This document shows, piece after piece, positions 14,114 through 14,680 of a DNA stretch of 14,680 bases. The DNA comes from Paracoccaceae bacterium (lineage in GTDB: Bacteria > Pseudomonadota > Alphaproteobacteria > Rhodobacterales > Rhodobacteraceae): the NCBI GenBank assembly GCA_002400675.1, contig NVQY01000025.1:1-14680 (forward strand), written 5' to 3'. The notes beneath the pieces are model-generated. The model had not been told where the DNA came from. It ran no database searches and was given only the letters and a program-made list of their open reading frames with translations. The translations under genes were made by a program, and so were the position numbers. Every line of letters begins with the position of its first letter. Position 1 is the stretch's first letter.

Positions 14114-14680
14114 TTAACTGGAAGGAATAAGATGCGTCCAGTCTACATCCGGGTAGTCCACAAGAACTAGCTCCGAATACAGTCGGGTGAGCGGATATCC
14201 GGTTCCATAAATGTCGAATGCGTCGGTTTTCCCGCGCGTCCAACCGCCCAGCGCCTTGGCGATTTCGATATCCACGCGCCCTCGACGCATTGCGTCTTTA
14301 AAATTATGGCGCAGCGAATGGAATACGTGCTTCGGGCCATGTACACCGACTTTCTGTAGGTACCGGTTCGATCTCTTACTGAAGGTCGTTGAATAGTATC
14401 CATCGTGTCCGATGGTTATGTCACCAAATAACTTATCACCGGACTTGCGAGTCCGGCAAAAATCCAAAAACCCAAAATCGAGCAGTTTGGGGTGTATTGG
14501 TACCAGTCGATTCGAGCTGCTGGTCTTGATGCGTTTATCGTCGCCGCCGGCCAAACTGATGTCAGTGACGTCGAAGCCCCATATACCCTCAACCGACTTT
14601 ACATCATCGGTATCCAACTGGCAGATTTCATTGGAGCGCATCCCATTCCAAAGTGCAATAAGTGGCACCCAAAACATGCA
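14114..14680 (-). CDS. Tyrosine recombinase/phage integrase, C-terminal part (runs off window)
   Basis: The visible 188 residues are the catalytic domain of a second tyrosine recombinase, unrelated in detail to the one at the left end. The catalytic residues are Arg in GMRSNEICQL, Lys in the beta-hairpin KRIKTSSSNRLVPIH, His and Arg in HSLRHNF, and a Trp in the usual second-His position (ALGGWTRGK). The nucleophilic Tyr lies in FDIYGTG, 11 residues after that Trp. The C-terminus is intact (LIPSS), so only the arm- and core-binding N-terminal domains are missing, beyond the right edge. It resembles island and phage integrases of the kind with LxxLWNGMRxNEICQL box I. It converges with the restriction operon across an 78-bp gap. 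Orientation places its start, and a probable att site, to the right of the window. Confidence 0.85.
   Translation of the reverse strand, partial: CMFWVPLIALWNGMRSNEICQLDTDDVKSVEGIWGFDVTDISLAGGDDKRIKTSSSNRLVPIHPKLLDFGFLDFCRTRKSGDKLFGDITIGHDGYYSTTFSKRSNRYLQKVGVHGPKHVFHSLRHNFKDAMRRGRVDIEIAKALGGWTRGKTDAFDIYGTGYPLTRLYSELVLVDYPDVDWTHLIPSS

Noticed and set aside
14111..14120. Palindrome CAGTTAACTG at the end of the right-hand integrase as a terminator or att site
   Set aside because: It has no loop or T-run and overlaps the stop codon; a 10-bp palindrome alone is not enough evidence.

Overview
The window looks like an alphaproteobacterial genomic island, probably from a marine Rhodobacterales/Roseobacter-type genome. 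The evidence is the style of the DUF4102-type integrase, an IS3-family end whose OrfA start resembles rhodobacterial copies, an RTX protein with a serralysin-like C-terminus, and the general codon style. No species can be named from the sequence alone.

Left border (1-1684). The first ~96 bases are the end of an IS3-like insertion sequence. It has cut off the catalytic C-terminus of a minus-strand tyrosine integrase (remnant ~97-1145). Upstream of that integrase are tandem 12-bp repeats that may be integrase arm sites, then an intrinsic terminator pointing left, then a 17-bp sequence identical in form to the 3' end of a tRNA-Ser. No tRNA body lies to its right, so this is probably an attachment-site scar between two islands stacked on one tRNA-Ser gene. 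About 370 bases of AT-rich non-coding DNA follow.

Cargo, part 1 (1685-4206). A GSU2403-type nucleotidyltransferase-fold protein is followed by a 425-residue RTX calcium-binding protein built from three tandem ~75-residue modules between two classical RTX blocks. No type I secretion genes are in the window.

Mobile-element-like module (4358-6795). A serine recombinase with a possible res-like repeat cluster at its 5' end is followed by a gene for a single-tyrosine HUH endonuclease/Rep-like protein. Diverging from the latter is a small ribbon-helix-helix protein, across an intergenic region rich in inverted repeats. This is the least familiar part of the window and resembles the core of a rolling-circle replicon or integrative element. 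About 590 bases with no convincing gene follow.

Cargo, part 2 (7386-14035). A tightly packed type I restriction-modification operon, hsdM-hsdS-hsdR, is translationally coupled to a YgjP/DUF45 metallopeptidase gene. HsdM and HsdS would methylate the host DNA, and HsdR would translocate and cut unmodified DNA. The metallopeptidase is a common companion whose role is unclear.

Right border (14114-14680). The catalytic half of a second, unrelated tyrosine recombinase runs off the right edge, on the minus strand. Its orientation fits an integrase that follows a tRNA outside the window. The block from ~1311 to beyond 14680 may therefore be one defence-type island whose distal end is the tRNA-Ser scar.
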